Source of the DNA: Paraglaciecola chathamensis S18K6
GTDB taxonomy: Bacteria > Pseudomonadota > Gammaproteobacteria > Enterobacterales > Alteromonadaceae
Direction of reading: 5' to 3'
Length of the DNA stretch: 64,000 nucleotides
Assembly (NCBI GenBank): GCA_000314955.1
Contig: BAEM01000033.1
Span: forward strand, 248,001-312,000
Position numbers and translations under genes: made by a program. How positions within the stretch are numbered: the stretch's first letter is position 1; each line of letters starts with the position of its first letter. Below the pieces are notes generated by a model. The model did no database searches. It saw only the letters and a list, made by a program, of their open reading frames with translations, and had not been told where the DNA came from. Positions 53,774 to 63,280 of this stretch are shown here, one piece after another.

Positions 53774-55438
53774 ATGAAAACTCACTCAGGCTTTAGTTTG
53801 TTAGAAGTATTGATTGCCACAGCGATTATGCTATTTGGTGTAGCGGGCTACGTACAATTGCAGTCGCATTACATTAAGCTTGATCATACGTTAAATTTAC
53901 GCCAGCAAGCACTGACCCTCGCCAATAAAAAGTTACATGACTTAAGACGTTTTAGTGTGCTGCATGCCAGTGCTGGTCAAACAAGTTATCAAGATATTCA
54001 TACCGACACAGGGGGCGTGATAGCCGCTGGGACAATTGATTTAAACTTGTGGCAATCGCAAGCGCAGACCATTCCTTTTGAGCTGCATTGGCAAGTAAAA
54101 AATATGTATTTCGTCGATACCGACAACGACGCTCTACCCGATACTTGGCTACCCGAAGGCGATGGGAATTTACCGCAAACCTTGCCTGTTATCGCACCGA
54201 AAAAGTCATTGCGGATAAGCGTTGCATGGCAAAATCAGTTTGGCGATACGTTAAGTGTTGCTATCACTAGTCAAATTACGCCGATTCCCTTTGCGCGAAG
54301 CCAACATGTGGTCAATACAAATATGGGGATTGAACGCCGGCTACAGGTTTTTTACGAGCCAACGAATAACAATATTGATTTTTTGCATCGCTTAACCCCT
54401 GACCTAGCAGTACAAAGTACCACGCCGACAATTGATGTTATAAATAGCAAGGTAGCAATAGAGATAGAGCAAAATCGTGTTGAGTTGTTATCACCAGAGT
54501 ATGAGAAAACTCAGATAGAAAGCCAGTTAGTGGTTGGGTGCGAATGTCGGTTGTCTCGTAGTGGCTTAGGTAAAACTCCAGCCATGCCGGTGCTTCAAGG
54601 AGGAAGGTTTGTCACTCAGCAAGGCAGTGATGCCATAAAAGGCAAGGGCGTGGCCCAACCAGCCCAGCATGCGAGGTGTGAGCAATGCTGTAACGATCAT
54701 CACGATACAAGTGCGACCGTGAGCACAGAAAATTATTACCGACTCGAATCAGGGCGCGCTCACGAACATTACAACCGCATAAGCCCTAACACATTTATAA
54801 AGGCGATAAACGAGGGAGATGAATACCAAGAGGTGTGCCGATTTAAACAGGTAGACGGCTTCTATCATGTGGCTGCGGATCTGGCGTCGTTATCTATTAC
54901 AGAATTTGACGTTCGTCATTTTGAGTTGCTCTCTAACCGCGACGCTTATACTGATTATATCAAGCAGCTTTTAGCTGCACATATTCAAAATAGAGCTTTG
55001 CCTGCGCCGCCTTCGGGGCGGGGTATCCATTTGCCGGTTGGCCAGTTTCAACTGATGGCGTACAGCGTCTACATGGAACGACTGTATAGCAACGACATTG
55101 CTTACTTAAACACGCTTATCGAAGATAGGGATGATGATTGGTTCTCTTTGATACCCTTCTATGATGTCAACGTGACCTTGCTCGCTAATTGGCACTCATC
55201 TGATACCCAGAGCGTAAATATACTGCAACAAGCGATACAAACGGTTGAGAATGTTGGCCAAGATTATTATGCTAGCTATCAAAGAGGTCTTATTGAAACC
55301 TTAACGTTAGGTCGAAGTAGCGTTAATGCACAAATGAATGGCTCAAATAGTGGCCTAGTGGGGCATGCTCCCTTAACACCCTTTGAAGTAAACAATGTAC
55401 TTGAAGGCAGTGGGATTGAGGTAGTCGTTCAACCTTAA
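53774..55438 (+). CDS. PilV-like prepilin with a large Cys/His-containing C-terminal extension
   Basis: This 554-residue protein has a 6-residue leader 'MKTHSG', then FSLLEVLIATAIMLFGVAGY with Glu at +5. A PilV-like start follows ('LRQQALTLANKKLHDLRRF'). PilV proteins usually end near residue 200; here about 350 further residues follow. They hold 'CEC' (256-258) and 'CEQCCNDHH' (302-310), giving Cys256, 258, 302, 305, 306 and His309-310, a possible metal-binding or disulfide knot. The extension has no obvious known domain. It may act as a tip adhesin. It is the last large gene of the second pilin set. Confidence 0.72.
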   Translation: MKTHSGFSLLEVLIATAIMLFGVAGYVQLQSHYIKLDHTLNLRQQALTLANKKLHDLRRFSVLHASAGQTSYQDIHTDTGGVIAAGTIDLNLWQSQAQTIPFELHWQVKNMYFVDTDNDALPDTWLPEGDGNLPQTLPVIAPKKSLRISVAWQNQFGDTLSVAITSQITPIPFARSQHVVNTNMGIERRLQVFYEPTNNNIDFLHRLTPDLAVQSTTPTIDVINSKVAIEIEQNRVELLSPEYEKTQIESQLVVGCECRLSRSGLGKTPAMPVLQGGRFVTQQGSDAIKGKGVAQPAQHARCEQCCNDHHDTSATVSTENYYRLESGRAHEHYNRISPNTFIKAINEGDEYQEVCRFKQVDGFYHVAADLASLSITEFDVRHFELLSNRDAYTDYIKQLLAAHIQNRALPAPPSGRGIHLPVGQFQLMAYSVYMERLYSNDIAYLNTLIEDRDDDWFSLIPFYDVNVTLLANWHSSDTQSVNILQQAIQTVENVGQDYYASYQRGLIETLTLGRSSVNAQMNGSNSGLVGHAPLTPFEVNNVLEGSGIEVVVQP

Positions 55439-55504
55439 ATGTTGACGAGCTTGCTACTGATTGTATTTTTATGGCTGATTATCGTTAACAATGAGCCTGC
55501 GTAA
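55439..55504 (+). CDS. Possible 21-residue hydrophobic microprotein
   Basis: The ATG follows the preceding stop directly (TAAATG) and opens a 21-residue frame ending before nadE. Residues 4-17 are almost all hydrophobic (LLLIVFLWLI), so it would be a single membrane helix. The coupling supports translation, but a frame this short can arise by chance. Confidence 0.3.
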   Translation: MLTSLLLIVFLWLIIVNNEPA

Positions 55505-55535
55505 TAACCGGTTTTACTAGTAGAGTGAGAGATAA

Positions 55536-56366
55536 ATGCACAAGCAAGCGGTGATTGACGAAATGCGCGTGAAACCGCAAATAGATGTAGAAAGTGAGGT
55601 AGAGACTCGAGTTAACTTTATTAAGTCTCAGTTACTCGCGTCTGGATTAAAAACCCTAGTGTTAGGAATTAGTGGTGGAATAGATTCCTGCACCTTAGGC
55701 CGAATGGCGCAAATAGCAGTGAATCAATTGAATTCACAGTCAACATCTGATTATCAGTTTGTGGCGGTACGTTTGCCTTATAAAGTACAAGCGGATGAAG
55801 AGGATGCGCAATTGTCGATTAACTTTATTCAGCCGAGCCAGTCAATTTCTGTCAATGTGCAACCTGGCGTAGACGCGATTGATGATCAAGCAACGTCTGC
55901 TTTAAGTGCTGCAGGGCTTCTACCGAATAGTGACAACAAGCGCGATTTTGTTAAAGGTAATGTGAAAGCCAGAACGCGCATGATTGTGCAGTATGAAATT
56001 GCCGGCATGCTTGACGGTTTAGTACTAGGCACTGACCATTCCGCAGAAAATATTACGGGTTTTTATACTAAATATGGTGACGGCGCCTGTGATTTAGCGC
56101 CATTGTTTGGTTTGAATAAACGTCAAGTTAGACAGGTAGCGAGTTATCTTGGGGCCCCTGAAAATGTGGTGAATAAACCCCCAACCGCTGATCTTGAAAG
56201 CCTTAGCCCTCAAAAAGCTGACGAGCAAGCACTAGGAATGAGTTATGATGACATTGACGATTTTCTTGAAGGGAAGCCTGTGTCGCAGCAAGTGACTGAG
56301 CGCCTATTGGAAATTTATAAAAAGACGCAACATAAGCGTGTACCCATTCCAACCATTTATGATTAA
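55536..56366 (+). CDS. nadE: NH3-dependent NAD+ synthetase
   Basis: This 276-residue enzyme makes NAD+ from deamido-NAD+. The ATP-pyrophosphatase P-loop is '[19 protein letters not shown]' (about 44-62). '[20 protein letters not shown]' is the ligand-binding block, and '[17 protein letters not shown]' follows. It has no glutaminase domain, so it uses ammonia. Its length matches E. coli NadE (275). It lies 25 bases before glnB, so the two could be co-transcribed. Confidence 0.95.
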   Translation: MHKQAVIDEMRVKPQIDVESEVETRVNFIKSQLLASGLKTLVLGISGGIDSCTLGRMAQIAVNQLNSQSTSDYQFVAVRLPYKVQADEEDAQLSINFIQPSQSISVNVQPGVDAIDDQATSALSAAGLLPNSDNKRDFVKGNVKARTRMIVQYEIAGMLDGLVLGTDHSAENITGFYTKYGDGACDLAPLFGLNKRQVRQVASYLGAPENVVNKPPTADLESLSPQKADEQALGMSYDDIDDFLEGKPVSQQVTERLLEIYKKTQHKRVPIPTIYD

Positions 56367-56729
<363 letters not shown>

Positions 56730-56753
56730 TAGAAAATAAACTATTTCTCATCT

Positions 56754-56783
56754 AAAAACGAGGCCATATGGCCTCGTTTTTGT
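56754..56783. terminator. Bidirectional terminator between glnB and slyD
   Basis: AAAAACGAGGCC-AT-GGCCTCGTTTTT is a perfect stem with T-runs on both strands. It serves glnB (+) and converging slyD (-). Confidence 0.93.
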
Positions 56784-56820
56784 TTTCGGGCTTTAACCCG
56801 AACAGTACATTCACAGGGTA

Positions 56821-57306
56821 TTAGTGAGTGTGCCCGCATCCTTCACCAGTGTGTGGATGGCCATGAGCGATCTCTTCTTCGGTGGCAGCACGCACTTCTA
56901 ATACTTCTACATCAAAAGTCAGTGTTAACCCTGACAGAGGATGGTTGCCATCGACGACAACCGTTTCGTCGTCAACGTCTAGGATCATCACTGATTGTTC
57001 ACCTTCATCAGTGGTTGCTCTAAACGTCATACCAGGTTCAATTTCCATACCTTCAAACATAGAGCGAGGCACTTCTTGCACTAGGGTATCGTGACGCTCA
57101 CCATAGGCTTGCTCAGGCTCGATATCGATCACAAATTTCTCACCAACGGCTTTGCCTTCCAAATGATCTTCTAATCCTTGGATCAGGTAGTGGCTGCCTT
57201 GCAAAAACACCATAGGCTCTGCTTCTCTTGATGAGTCGATTTGTGTGCCATCAGGTGCACTTACGGTGAAATGCATGGTAACGACTGTGTTGGTGGTTAT
57301 ATTCAT
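56821..57306 (-). CDS. slyD: FKBP-type peptidyl-prolyl isomerase SlyD
   Basis: This 161-residue cytoplasmic prolyl isomerase/chaperone has an FKBP start, 'VVTMHFTVSAPDGTQIDSSR'. An IF domain occupies about residues 70-130, and a C-terminal metal-binding tail has 'HGHPHTGEGCGHTH'. The tail is shorter than in E. coli SlyD but keeps His and Cys for nickel. It is distinct from FkpB at 41622 (no tail). Confidence 0.93.
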   Translation of the reverse strand: MNITTNTVVTMHFTVSAPDGTQIDSSREAEPMVFLQGSHYLIQGLEDHLEGKAVGEKFVIDIEPEQAYGERHDTLVQEVPRSMFEGMEIEPGMTFRATTDEGEQSVMILDVDDETVVVDGNHPLSGLTLTFDVEVLEVRAATEEEIAHGHPHTGEGCGHTH

Positions 57307-57374
57307 TGGGTACCCATAAAAATTGGTGGTGAATACATGAGATATTCACCGATTGAAAATTAAGTATTCGCCTA

Positions 57375-58334
57375 TTATTCTAATGAATATGGCAAAGATT
57401 GCACGGTAAATACCTTATTCGGTTGGTCTTTCAAACGCATGTTCGTGCCTACCTCTGTATCATTTGCGACGACGGCGAGTAACCAGGTTTCTGTGCCAAG
57501 CGTTGCACAGCGAAGTATAGTACCGCCTCTTCGCCAGTTATCACCGACCGGTATTTCAAGTGTAGCGCCTGCTTCTAGGTCGACAGCTTCTTCTGCTTTA
57601 AGAACAAAAGCTGCACGTTTGTTCTTACCTAAGAATTTGGTACGCGCAACCACTTCTTGGCCCATGTAGCAACCTTTGCTAAAGCTAATGGCGTTGACTG
57701 CTTGCAAATTCATCATTTGTGGAACAAATTCATTGCTGGTGGCCGTGCGCAGCTGGGCTATACCGGCTTTAATATCTTGCACTTCCCACAGCGTACCGGG
57801 CGCATATTGCAATTCGTCATGTGCGGCTAACGCTGCTTGACCTTGTTCTGTTAGAACCAGCATAAAGCGCATCTGTGGTGAACCTAGTGCCATCACAACA
57901 CCATTTTCGTTGCTAAGGGTTTGTCGGTCTTTAGCCGGCACATCAGCAAACAATTGTGTGATAACGGCCTCTAGTTGTGCGCCTTGCCCGCCAAAGCAGG
58001 CCCATGATGTAGTGTCATCACTAAATTCAACCTTTGCAAACACGCCGTACTTCTTAAGTTCTGGAGTCGATTTCGCGGCCCCTTCTTTATGGCTAACGAA
58101 AAGAACAGACTCGTCATGCTCCAGTGCATAAAAAATGTTCCATGCTTTGCCTTTGAAGTCGCAGTGACAACCTAATAACCCTTCATTTGAGCTTAGAGAT
58201 GTCATATCGGCTGTTACTTGGCCTTGCAAGTATTTAATGCGCTCTTCACCACTCACCTTCAGTATTTGCAAGTCGTCTAATCGACAAATGAAATCAGCGG
58301 GAAGTGTGTCCGCGGTATCGATAGTGTTAATCAC
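57375..58334 (-). CDS. ygfZ: tRNA-modifying protein YgfZ (folate-binding, Fe-S related)
   Basis: This protein of about 319 residues is of the GcvT-like fold. It supports MiaB and other Fe-S enzymes under oxidative stress. The signature is 'FSKGCYMGQEVVART', with the conserved K-G-C-x-x-G-Q-E and active Cys (about residue 228). The start is taken as GTG 58334, with GAGA upstream; the longer frame to 58424 adds 30 residues unlike the family. It is divergent from sdhE-ygfX, as in E. coli. Confidence 0.9.
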   Translation of the reverse strand: MINTIDTADTLPADFICRLDDLQILKVSGEERIKYLQGQVTADMTSLSSNEGLLGCHCDFKGKAWNIFYALEHDESVLFVSHKEGAAKSTPELKKYGVFAKVEFSDDTTSWACFGGQGAQLEAVITQLFADVPAKDRQTLSNENGVVMALGSPQMRFMLVLTEQGQAALAAHDELQYAPGTLWEVQDIKAGIAQLRTATSNEFVPQMMNLQAVNAISFSKGCYMGQEVVARTKFLGKNKRAAFVLKAEEAVDLEAGATLEIPVGDNWRRGGTILRCATLGTETWLLAVVANDTEVGTNMRLKDQPNKVFTVQSLPYSLE

Positions 58335-58491
58335 AAGTTTTTCTCTGTTCGTTTGGCTAATTGCTAATTGATATGAGGTTAAAATGTTAATTACCAAGGG
58401 CAAATATTGAGAAAGCAATCGCACTTCTGATAGGGATTATGCAGTGTAAATTATGTTAAGCTGCACGAGAATAATTACAATAGGATGATCC

Positions 58492-58743
58492 ATGTTTACT
58501 AAACAAAGATATGCGCGTTTGAAATGGGCATGCCGACGCGGAATGTTAGAATTAGATGTTATCTTTATGCCGTTTGTAGAAGAAGGGTTCAATGATTTAT
58601 CTGAAGCAGATAAATTGACTTTTGAAAGCCTGCTCACATGCGATGATCCCGATTTGTATGCATGGTTTATGGGCCATCAACCGTGTCATAATGCGCAGTA
58701 CAAACGCATCATTGACCACATTTTAAGTCGTGTCAAAGTATAG
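58492..58743 (+). CDS. sdhE: FAD assembly factor SdhE
   Basis: This 83-residue protein helps attach FAD covalently to SdhA and FrdA. It shows the key 'RRGMLELDVIFMPFVEEGF' with the conserved R-G-x-x-E motif (about residues 15-20). It overlaps ygfX by 14 bases and is divergent from ygfZ. Confidence 0.93.
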   Translation: MFTKQRYARLKWACRRGMLELDVIFMPFVEEGFNDLSEADKLTFESLLTCDDPDLYAWFMGHQPCHNAQYKRIIDHILSRVKV

Positions 58744-59191
58744 AATTGAAGTGAAACCATCGCGATGGCAAATATACATTTGCTGCATCGCTTATCTGGT
58801 ATTAAGCGCCAGTGTATTTGCTTGGCAGCCAAATGTAGTGCGTTATCAATTGTTATTGCAAATCGCCGTGTGGTTAGCTATCAGTTTTTATTGCACAAAA
58901 AAGTGGCGCAAAATTGATCGCTCAGCGTGGGTTGTGCAAGTTAGCTATCAAGGGGAATGGAATTTTCTTGATGGGCGAGAGGAAGCTAATTGGTGGGTAG
59001 GAGAGGAGTCGAAAATGCTTGATGGTTTGCTGTGGGTTCAACTGATTCCGCTATTGCAGCGCACACAACCTAGGACTTCATCTGTGCGTTGGTGCTGGAT
59101 ATTCAAAGACAGTGTAAGTGAAAGAGATTATCGTCGTTTGTGCCGCTGTATTTTAGCCAGCCAACAGCGTTCTAGTATATCTCAAACGTAG
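58730..59191 (+). CDS. ygfX: YgfX/CptA-family membrane protein
   Basis: This 153-residue protein has two adjacent membrane helices ('IYICCIAYLVLSASVFAW' and 'LLLQIAVWLAISFYCTK') and a basic cytoplasmic tail. It matches YgfX, which pairs with SdhE and was proposed as a cytoskeleton-targeting toxin (CptA) in E. coli; later work also links it to SdhE function. The start is GTG 58730 inside sdhE. Confidence 0.85.
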   Translation: MSKYRIEVKPSRWQIYICCIAYLVLSASVFAWQPNVVRYQLLLQIAVWLAISFYCTKKWRKIDRSAWVVQVSYQGEWNFLDGREEANWWVGEESKMLDGLLWVQLIPLLQRTQPRTSSVRWCWIFKDSVSERDYRRLCRCILASQQRSSISQT

Positions 59192-59201
59192 AGCCTGTTT
59201 T

Positions 59202-60143
59202 ATGATAACCGCAGTTAACTCATTACCCAGCTTTGCGTCTATCATGTTTAGGGCGGCGCTCAAACGGGATAATCGGGCTCAGTTTCCTCCGACTTTTGAA
59301 CGCCTGCCTCAAAAGTCGCTTTTATTTACGCCAGCAAACTTAGGCTATTTTTCGAAAGAAAAGGTCGAGCGATTCCACCGAGTTACGCACTGGCAGGGCA
59401 CGTTTCTCCATCCGTGTTACTTACATGTGATGAGTTTTCCATTACATATGATGTTAATGCTAGAAAAAGAGTTTCCTTTTTCATTATTGGGTTTGGTGCA
59501 CATTCACAATGAAATAACTCAGTATCGCCCGATACGCGCTGACGAAGCCTGCGTATTTCATAGTTATTTTAAGGAAATGAGCGTGCACCCTAAAGGGGTG
59601 GTCTTTTCGATTGCTACTGATGTAAGGGTAAATGAAGCGTTGTGTTGGTCGTCAGTGAGTACGAATTTATATCGAGATGCGACTCTAAGCGCGTCTGAGC
59701 AGTCAGCAAATTCTGCATCACTTAAAGCACAAACTGAGTGTCAATGTGAAGGACAGCGCCAAGAATCCTGGTATTTAGGGGAGGGCTTGGGGCGAAAGTA
59801 TGCACGGGCTTCTGGTGATTATAATCCGATTCATTTAACAGGACTCAGTGCTAAGTTATTTGGTTTCAATCAGGCTATTGCACACGGGATGTGGTCAAAG
59901 TCTCGATGTTTATCAGCCCTTGAGCGCATCGCCCCACAGGTTTTTGAGCAGTCATTTAACACCCAAGTACAGTTTATTAAACCTGCTATGTTGCCAAGTG
60001 ATGTGCAGTTTTCAATGTGTGAAAATAGCACTGAAACGACTCAGCAAAAATTAGCGGCAAGAAGAGTGTTTTCCCTTACCAGTAAGGGAAAACATGACGG
60101 TAAAAGCATCCCCCACCTAAGCGGGGAGTTAATCGCGCTTTAG
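59202..60143 (+). CDS. MaoC-like hot-dog dehydratase
   Basis: This protein of about 313 residues has its hydratase-2 motif, 'YARASGDYNPIHLTGLSAKL', in the C-terminal half (about 198-217), with the catalytic Asp and His conserved. 'FNQAIAHGMWSKSRCLSAL' follows. The N-terminal half looks like a second, degenerate hot-dog domain, as in two-domain MaoC proteins. It probably acts on acyl-CoA or acyl-ACP hydroxy compounds. Its position next to ygfX and nadB is not standard, and its substrate is unknown. Confidence 0.8.
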   Translation: MITAVNSLPSFASIMFRAALKRDNRAQFPPTFERLPQKSLLFTPANLGYFSKEKVERFHRVTHWQGTFLHPCYLHVMSFPLHMMLMLEKEFPFSLLGLVHIHNEITQYRPIRADEACVFHSYFKEMSVHPKGVVFSIATDVRVNEALCWSSVSTNLYRDATLSASEQSANSASLKAQTECQCEGQRQESWYLGEGLGRKYARASGDYNPIHLTGLSAKLFGFNQAIAHGMWSKSRCLSALERIAPQVFEQSFNTQVQFIKPAMLPSDVQFSMCENSTETTQQKLAARRVFSLTSKGKHDGKSIPHLSGELIAL

Positions 60144-60144
60144 T

Positions 60145-61749
60145 CTACTTAGTGACTTTCCCAGGGATAACGGATGGGCTCGGGTTTTCGAGTAGGTCAG
60201 GGTAGTCTAGGTTGTAGTGTAATCCGCGGCTCTCTTTACGTTGCTGGGCACATTTAACGATGAGTTCAGCGACGGTCAGCAAGTTACGTAACTCCAATAA
60301 GTTATTACTGACTCTGAAGTAGGAATAATATTCCTCTACTTCTTGTTTTAATAACTCAATTCGATGTTGGGCACGGGCTAACCGTTTGTCGGTGCGAACG
60401 ATGCCAACGTAATCCCACATAAACAGACGTAGTTCATGCCAGTTGTGTTGAATAATGACTTCTTCGTCAGAATCGCCAACTTGAGATTCATCCCAAGGTT
60501 GAATGTCTTCATTTGAATCATTATCAGATAAGCGCTCAATGATATGATCTGCTGCTGAATGGGCGAATACGATACACTCAAGCAAAGAGTTACTGGCCAT
60601 GCGATTTGCCCCATGCAGGCCGGTATAAGCGACTTCACCTAGGGCGTAAAGGTTATCTATGTCTGTTTTGGCATTGAAATCTGTTACCACACCGCCACAA
60701 CTATAATGAGCAGCCGGTACAACAGGGATGGGTTGCCTTGTGATGTCGATGCCCAGCGCTCGACACTTACGATAGATGTTAGGGAAATGCTTTTTGATAA
60801 AATCAGCTGGTTTATGGCTGATATCTAAATACATGCAATCGGCACCCAGTCGCTTCATTTCATAATCAATGGCGCGCGCTACTATGTCTCTTGGGGCTAA
60901 GTCGCCGCGCTCATCAAATTTTTGCATGAAAGGTGTGCCATCGGCGTGACATAAAAATGCACCTTCACCACGCAATGCTTCGCTGATTAGAAAATTACGT
61001 GCTTCAGGGTGGAACAAACATGTCGGGTGAAACTGATTGAATTCCATATTGGCCACGCTACAACCTGCACGCCAAGCCATAGCAATACCATCACCACTGG
61101 ATACATCAGGGTTAGAGGTATATTGATACACTTTACTGGCGCCGCCTGTTGCTAACGCAGTGAACTTACTGCGTATGACTTCCACATGCTCATGTTTGCG
61201 GTTCCATACATAAGCGCCCAATAATTGATTAGGCTCACTTTTGCTCTTGATCAGGTCAACTGCATTGTAGCGCTCAAATATATGAATATTAGGATGCTGC
61301 TTAACGGCTTCAATTAGAGTGACTTGCACGGCTTCACCCGTTGCATCAGCTGCGTGCAAAATTCGTCGGTGGCTGTGACCCCCTTCACGAGTTAAGTGAT
61401 ATTTTTGCTCGCCGTCATGAGCGTTTGTCAGTTGGTCGAAGGGCATTCCGAAGTCAATTAACCATTGCATGCATGACCTGGCACGAGAGGCGGTAAAATG
61501 CACGGCTTGCTCATCACATAAGCCTGCTCCTGCATCTAGCGTGTCTTTAACGTGGGATTCGATAGAGTCATCTTCATCAAATACAGCCGCAATGCCACCT
61601 TGAGCGTAACGCGTAGAGCCTTCCGCTAAACTACTTTTACTTAAAACGATGATTTGGCAATGCTCGGCCAATTTCAATGCTAGGCTAAGTCCGGCAGCGC
61701 CGCTGCCTATAATTAGTACGTCACAACGATGTTCAACAGTGGAGTGCAT
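60145..61749 (-). CDS. nadB: L-aspartate oxidase
   Basis: This flavoenzyme of about 535 residues makes iminoaspartate for NAD synthesis. The FAD-binding '[20 protein letters not shown]' opens it. '[20 protein letters not shown]' and '[18 protein letters not shown]' are active-site blocks. '[11 protein letters not shown]' closes it, as in NadB rather than fumarate reductase. I chose ATG 61749; a longer frame begins at 61788. It is divergent from rpoE, the usual order, and complements nadE at 55536. Confidence 0.95.
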   Translation of the reverse strand: MHSTVEHRCDVLIIGSGAAGLSLALKLAEHCQIIVLSKSSLAEGSTRYAQGGIAAVFDEDDSIESHVKDTLDAGAGLCDEQAVHFTASRARSCMQWLIDFGMPFDQLTNAHDGEQKYHLTREGGHSHRRILHAADATGEAVQVTLIEAVKQHPNIHIFERYNAVDLIKSKSEPNQLLGAYVWNRKHEHVEVIRSKFTALATGGASKVYQYTSNPDVSSGDGIAMAWRAGCSVANMEFNQFHPTCLFHPEARNFLISEALRGEGAFLCHADGTPFMQKFDERGDLAPRDIVARAIDYEMKRLGADCMYLDISHKPADFIKKHFPNIYRKCRALGIDITRQPIPVVPAAHYSCGGVVTDFNAKTDIDNLYALGEVAYTGLHGANRMASNSLLECIVFAHSAADHIIERLSDNDSNEDIQPWDESQVGDSDEEVIIQHNWHELRLFMWDYVGIVRTDKRLARAQHRIELLKQEVEEYYSYFRVSNNLLELRNLLTVAELIVKCAQQRKESRGLHYNLDYPDLLENPSPSVIPGKVTK

Positions 61750-61899
61750 AGGGTAAACTACACCAATAATGCCAATAGAGGGTGGCAATACTAATTAATG
61801 TAGTAAAAAATACAATGGTATTGAGTTGGAATAGTCCTTATTCACCCACAGTAACAAAATGATGTTTCGAATTTATTTCGAAAAAAATTCTTACAAAAC

Positions 61900-61926
61900 G
61901 AACTTATTGCACATGGCATGGTCCAT
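61900..61926 (+). promoter_or_regulatory. Possible sigma-E-type promoter of rpoE
   Basis: GAACTT (61900-61905) resembles the sigma-E -35 GGAACTT. After 15-16 bases GTCCAT occupies the -10 place (consensus near GTCTAA). Sigma-E usually activates its own operon. The -10 match is weak. Confidence 0.4.
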
Positions 61927-61978
61927 TATAGTGCTTGCATGAGCCAAAATAATATTTGTAGCAGGAGTATCGGCTCGA

Positions 61979-62557
61979 ATGAGCGAGCAGTTAACAGATC
62001 AACAGATAGTTGAAAAAGTGCAGCGAGGAGATAAAGACGCATTTGGTTTGTTGGTAGTGAAGTACCAACACAAGGTGTCGTATTTGGTTTCACGATATGT
62101 GAAAAACTCCGGAGACGTTGCTGACGTAGCACAAGAAGCCTTTATTAAAGCTTACCGTGCATTACCTAATTTTAGGGGCGATAGCGCATTTTACACTTGG
62201 TTATATCGCATAGCCGTAAACAGTGCTAAAAATTATTTGGTGTCGCAAGGTAGAAAGCCCCCTGCGAGTGATGTAGACGCAGAAGACGCGGATTTTTACG
62301 ATGGTAGCGATGCCTTAAAAGAAAATAATTCGCCAGAAAAAAGTTTAATGTCGGATCAAATGGAAAAGTTGCTGTTTGATACGATGGATAAATTACCCGA
62401 AGATTTACGCATGGCGATAAGCCTGCGGGAATTAGAAGGGTTAAGTTACGAAGAGATTGCCAACGTGATGGATTGTCCTGTAGGGACGGTTCGTTCACGG
62501 ATATTCAGAGCTCGTGAAGCCTTGGATAAGGTTATTCAGCCTTTGCTGCAACGCTAG
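61979..62557 (+). CDS. rpoE: RNA polymerase sigma-E factor
   Basis: This 192-residue ECF sigma factor controls the envelope-stress response. Region 2 has 'DVAQEAFIKAYRALPNFRGD' and 'SAFYTWLYRIAVNSAKNYLV'. Region 4 has the helix-turn-helix 'GLSYEEIANVMDCPVGTVRS'. Its length and sequence blocks match E. coli RpoE (191). It is followed by rseA and rseB, its negative regulators. Confidence 0.97.
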   Translation: MSEQLTDQQIVEKVQRGDKDAFGLLVVKYQHKVSYLVSRYVKNSGDVADVAQEAFIKAYRALPNFRGDSAFYTWLYRIAVNSAKNYLVSQGRKPPASDVDAEDADFYDGSDALKENNSPEKSLMSDQMEKLLFDTMDKLPEDLRMAISLRELEGLSYEEIANVMDCPVGTVRSRIFRAREALDKVIQPLLQR

Positions 62558-62680
62558 CAAAGGTAAACGGTAACTGTTATATCAATGTCATATTGATATG
62601 TTGCAGTTACAAGTTAATTTGAGATAGATTTTTATTTCAAGTGACGGTTTATTTAAGCGTATATTCAGGAAGCTTGTTAT

Positions 62681-63280
62681 ATGACGCAAAAGATTGAAAA
62701 TTTGTCTGCCCTAGTTGATGGTGAGTTACACGACGAGCAATTACTAGATGCAATAAAAAATGATGCAGAGCTTGCCGATAAATGGCAAAGCTATCACCTA
62801 ATTCGTGATGGTTTACGTAAAGAAATGGCATCACAGATTAATATTGATATTGCTGCTAACGTAGCCGCAGCATTAGCATCTGAACCGGCTATTCTTGCAC
62901 CAAAGAAAACGTGGCGCGATCTACCTTTGGTTGGTTCTGTGGTACCCTTTGCGAAACAAGGTGGGCAAATGGCCATTGCTGCTTCAGTGGCAGTAGCAAT
63001 GATTATTGGTGTACAGCAGTATAATCAGACTGATGTAGAGCAGCCATTTAATTCAGCTCCAGCATTGTTGGGCATTCAAGGTGGCTTATCGCCCGTCAGC
63101 CTAGAGCAGACGCGCACGTTACCTAGAGCGGATGCCTCTGAACAGCGCAGAGTAATTAACGCCTACTTGAATGATCATAAACAGCAATTACGGTTTAAAG
63201 CCGCACCGGCCGATGACGAATCTGAAGTAGAGCTATATGAGACTGAGCAGTCAAACAACGTTGAACGTATCCCGCAATAA
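62681..63280 (+). CDS. rseA: Anti-sigma-E factor RseA
   Basis: This 199-residue inner-membrane protein has an N-terminal anti-sigma domain ('ENLSALVDGELHDEQLLDAI', 'DKWQSYHLIRDGLRKEM') that holds sigma-E in the cytoplasm. A single membrane helix sits at about 96-115 ('MAIAASVAVAMIIGVQ'), followed by a periplasmic part bound by RseB. DegS and RseP cleave it under envelope stress. It lies 123 bases after rpoE, and its end overlaps rseB. Confidence 0.93.
   Translation: MTQKIENLSALVDGELHDEQLLDAIKNDAELADKWQSYHLIRDGLRKEMASQINIDIAANVAAALASEPAILAPKKTWRDLPLVGSVVPFAKQGGQMAIAASVAVAMIIGVQQYNQTDVEQPFNSAPALLGIQGGLSPVSLEQTRTLPRADASEQRRVINAYLNDHKQQLRFKAAPADDESEVELYETEQSNNVERIPQ

Noticed and set aside
61865-61882. 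Two TTTCGAA blocks 11 bases apart upstream of rpoE
   Set aside because: They fit a repeated binding site, but the AT-rich background makes chance likely and no regulator is suggested.
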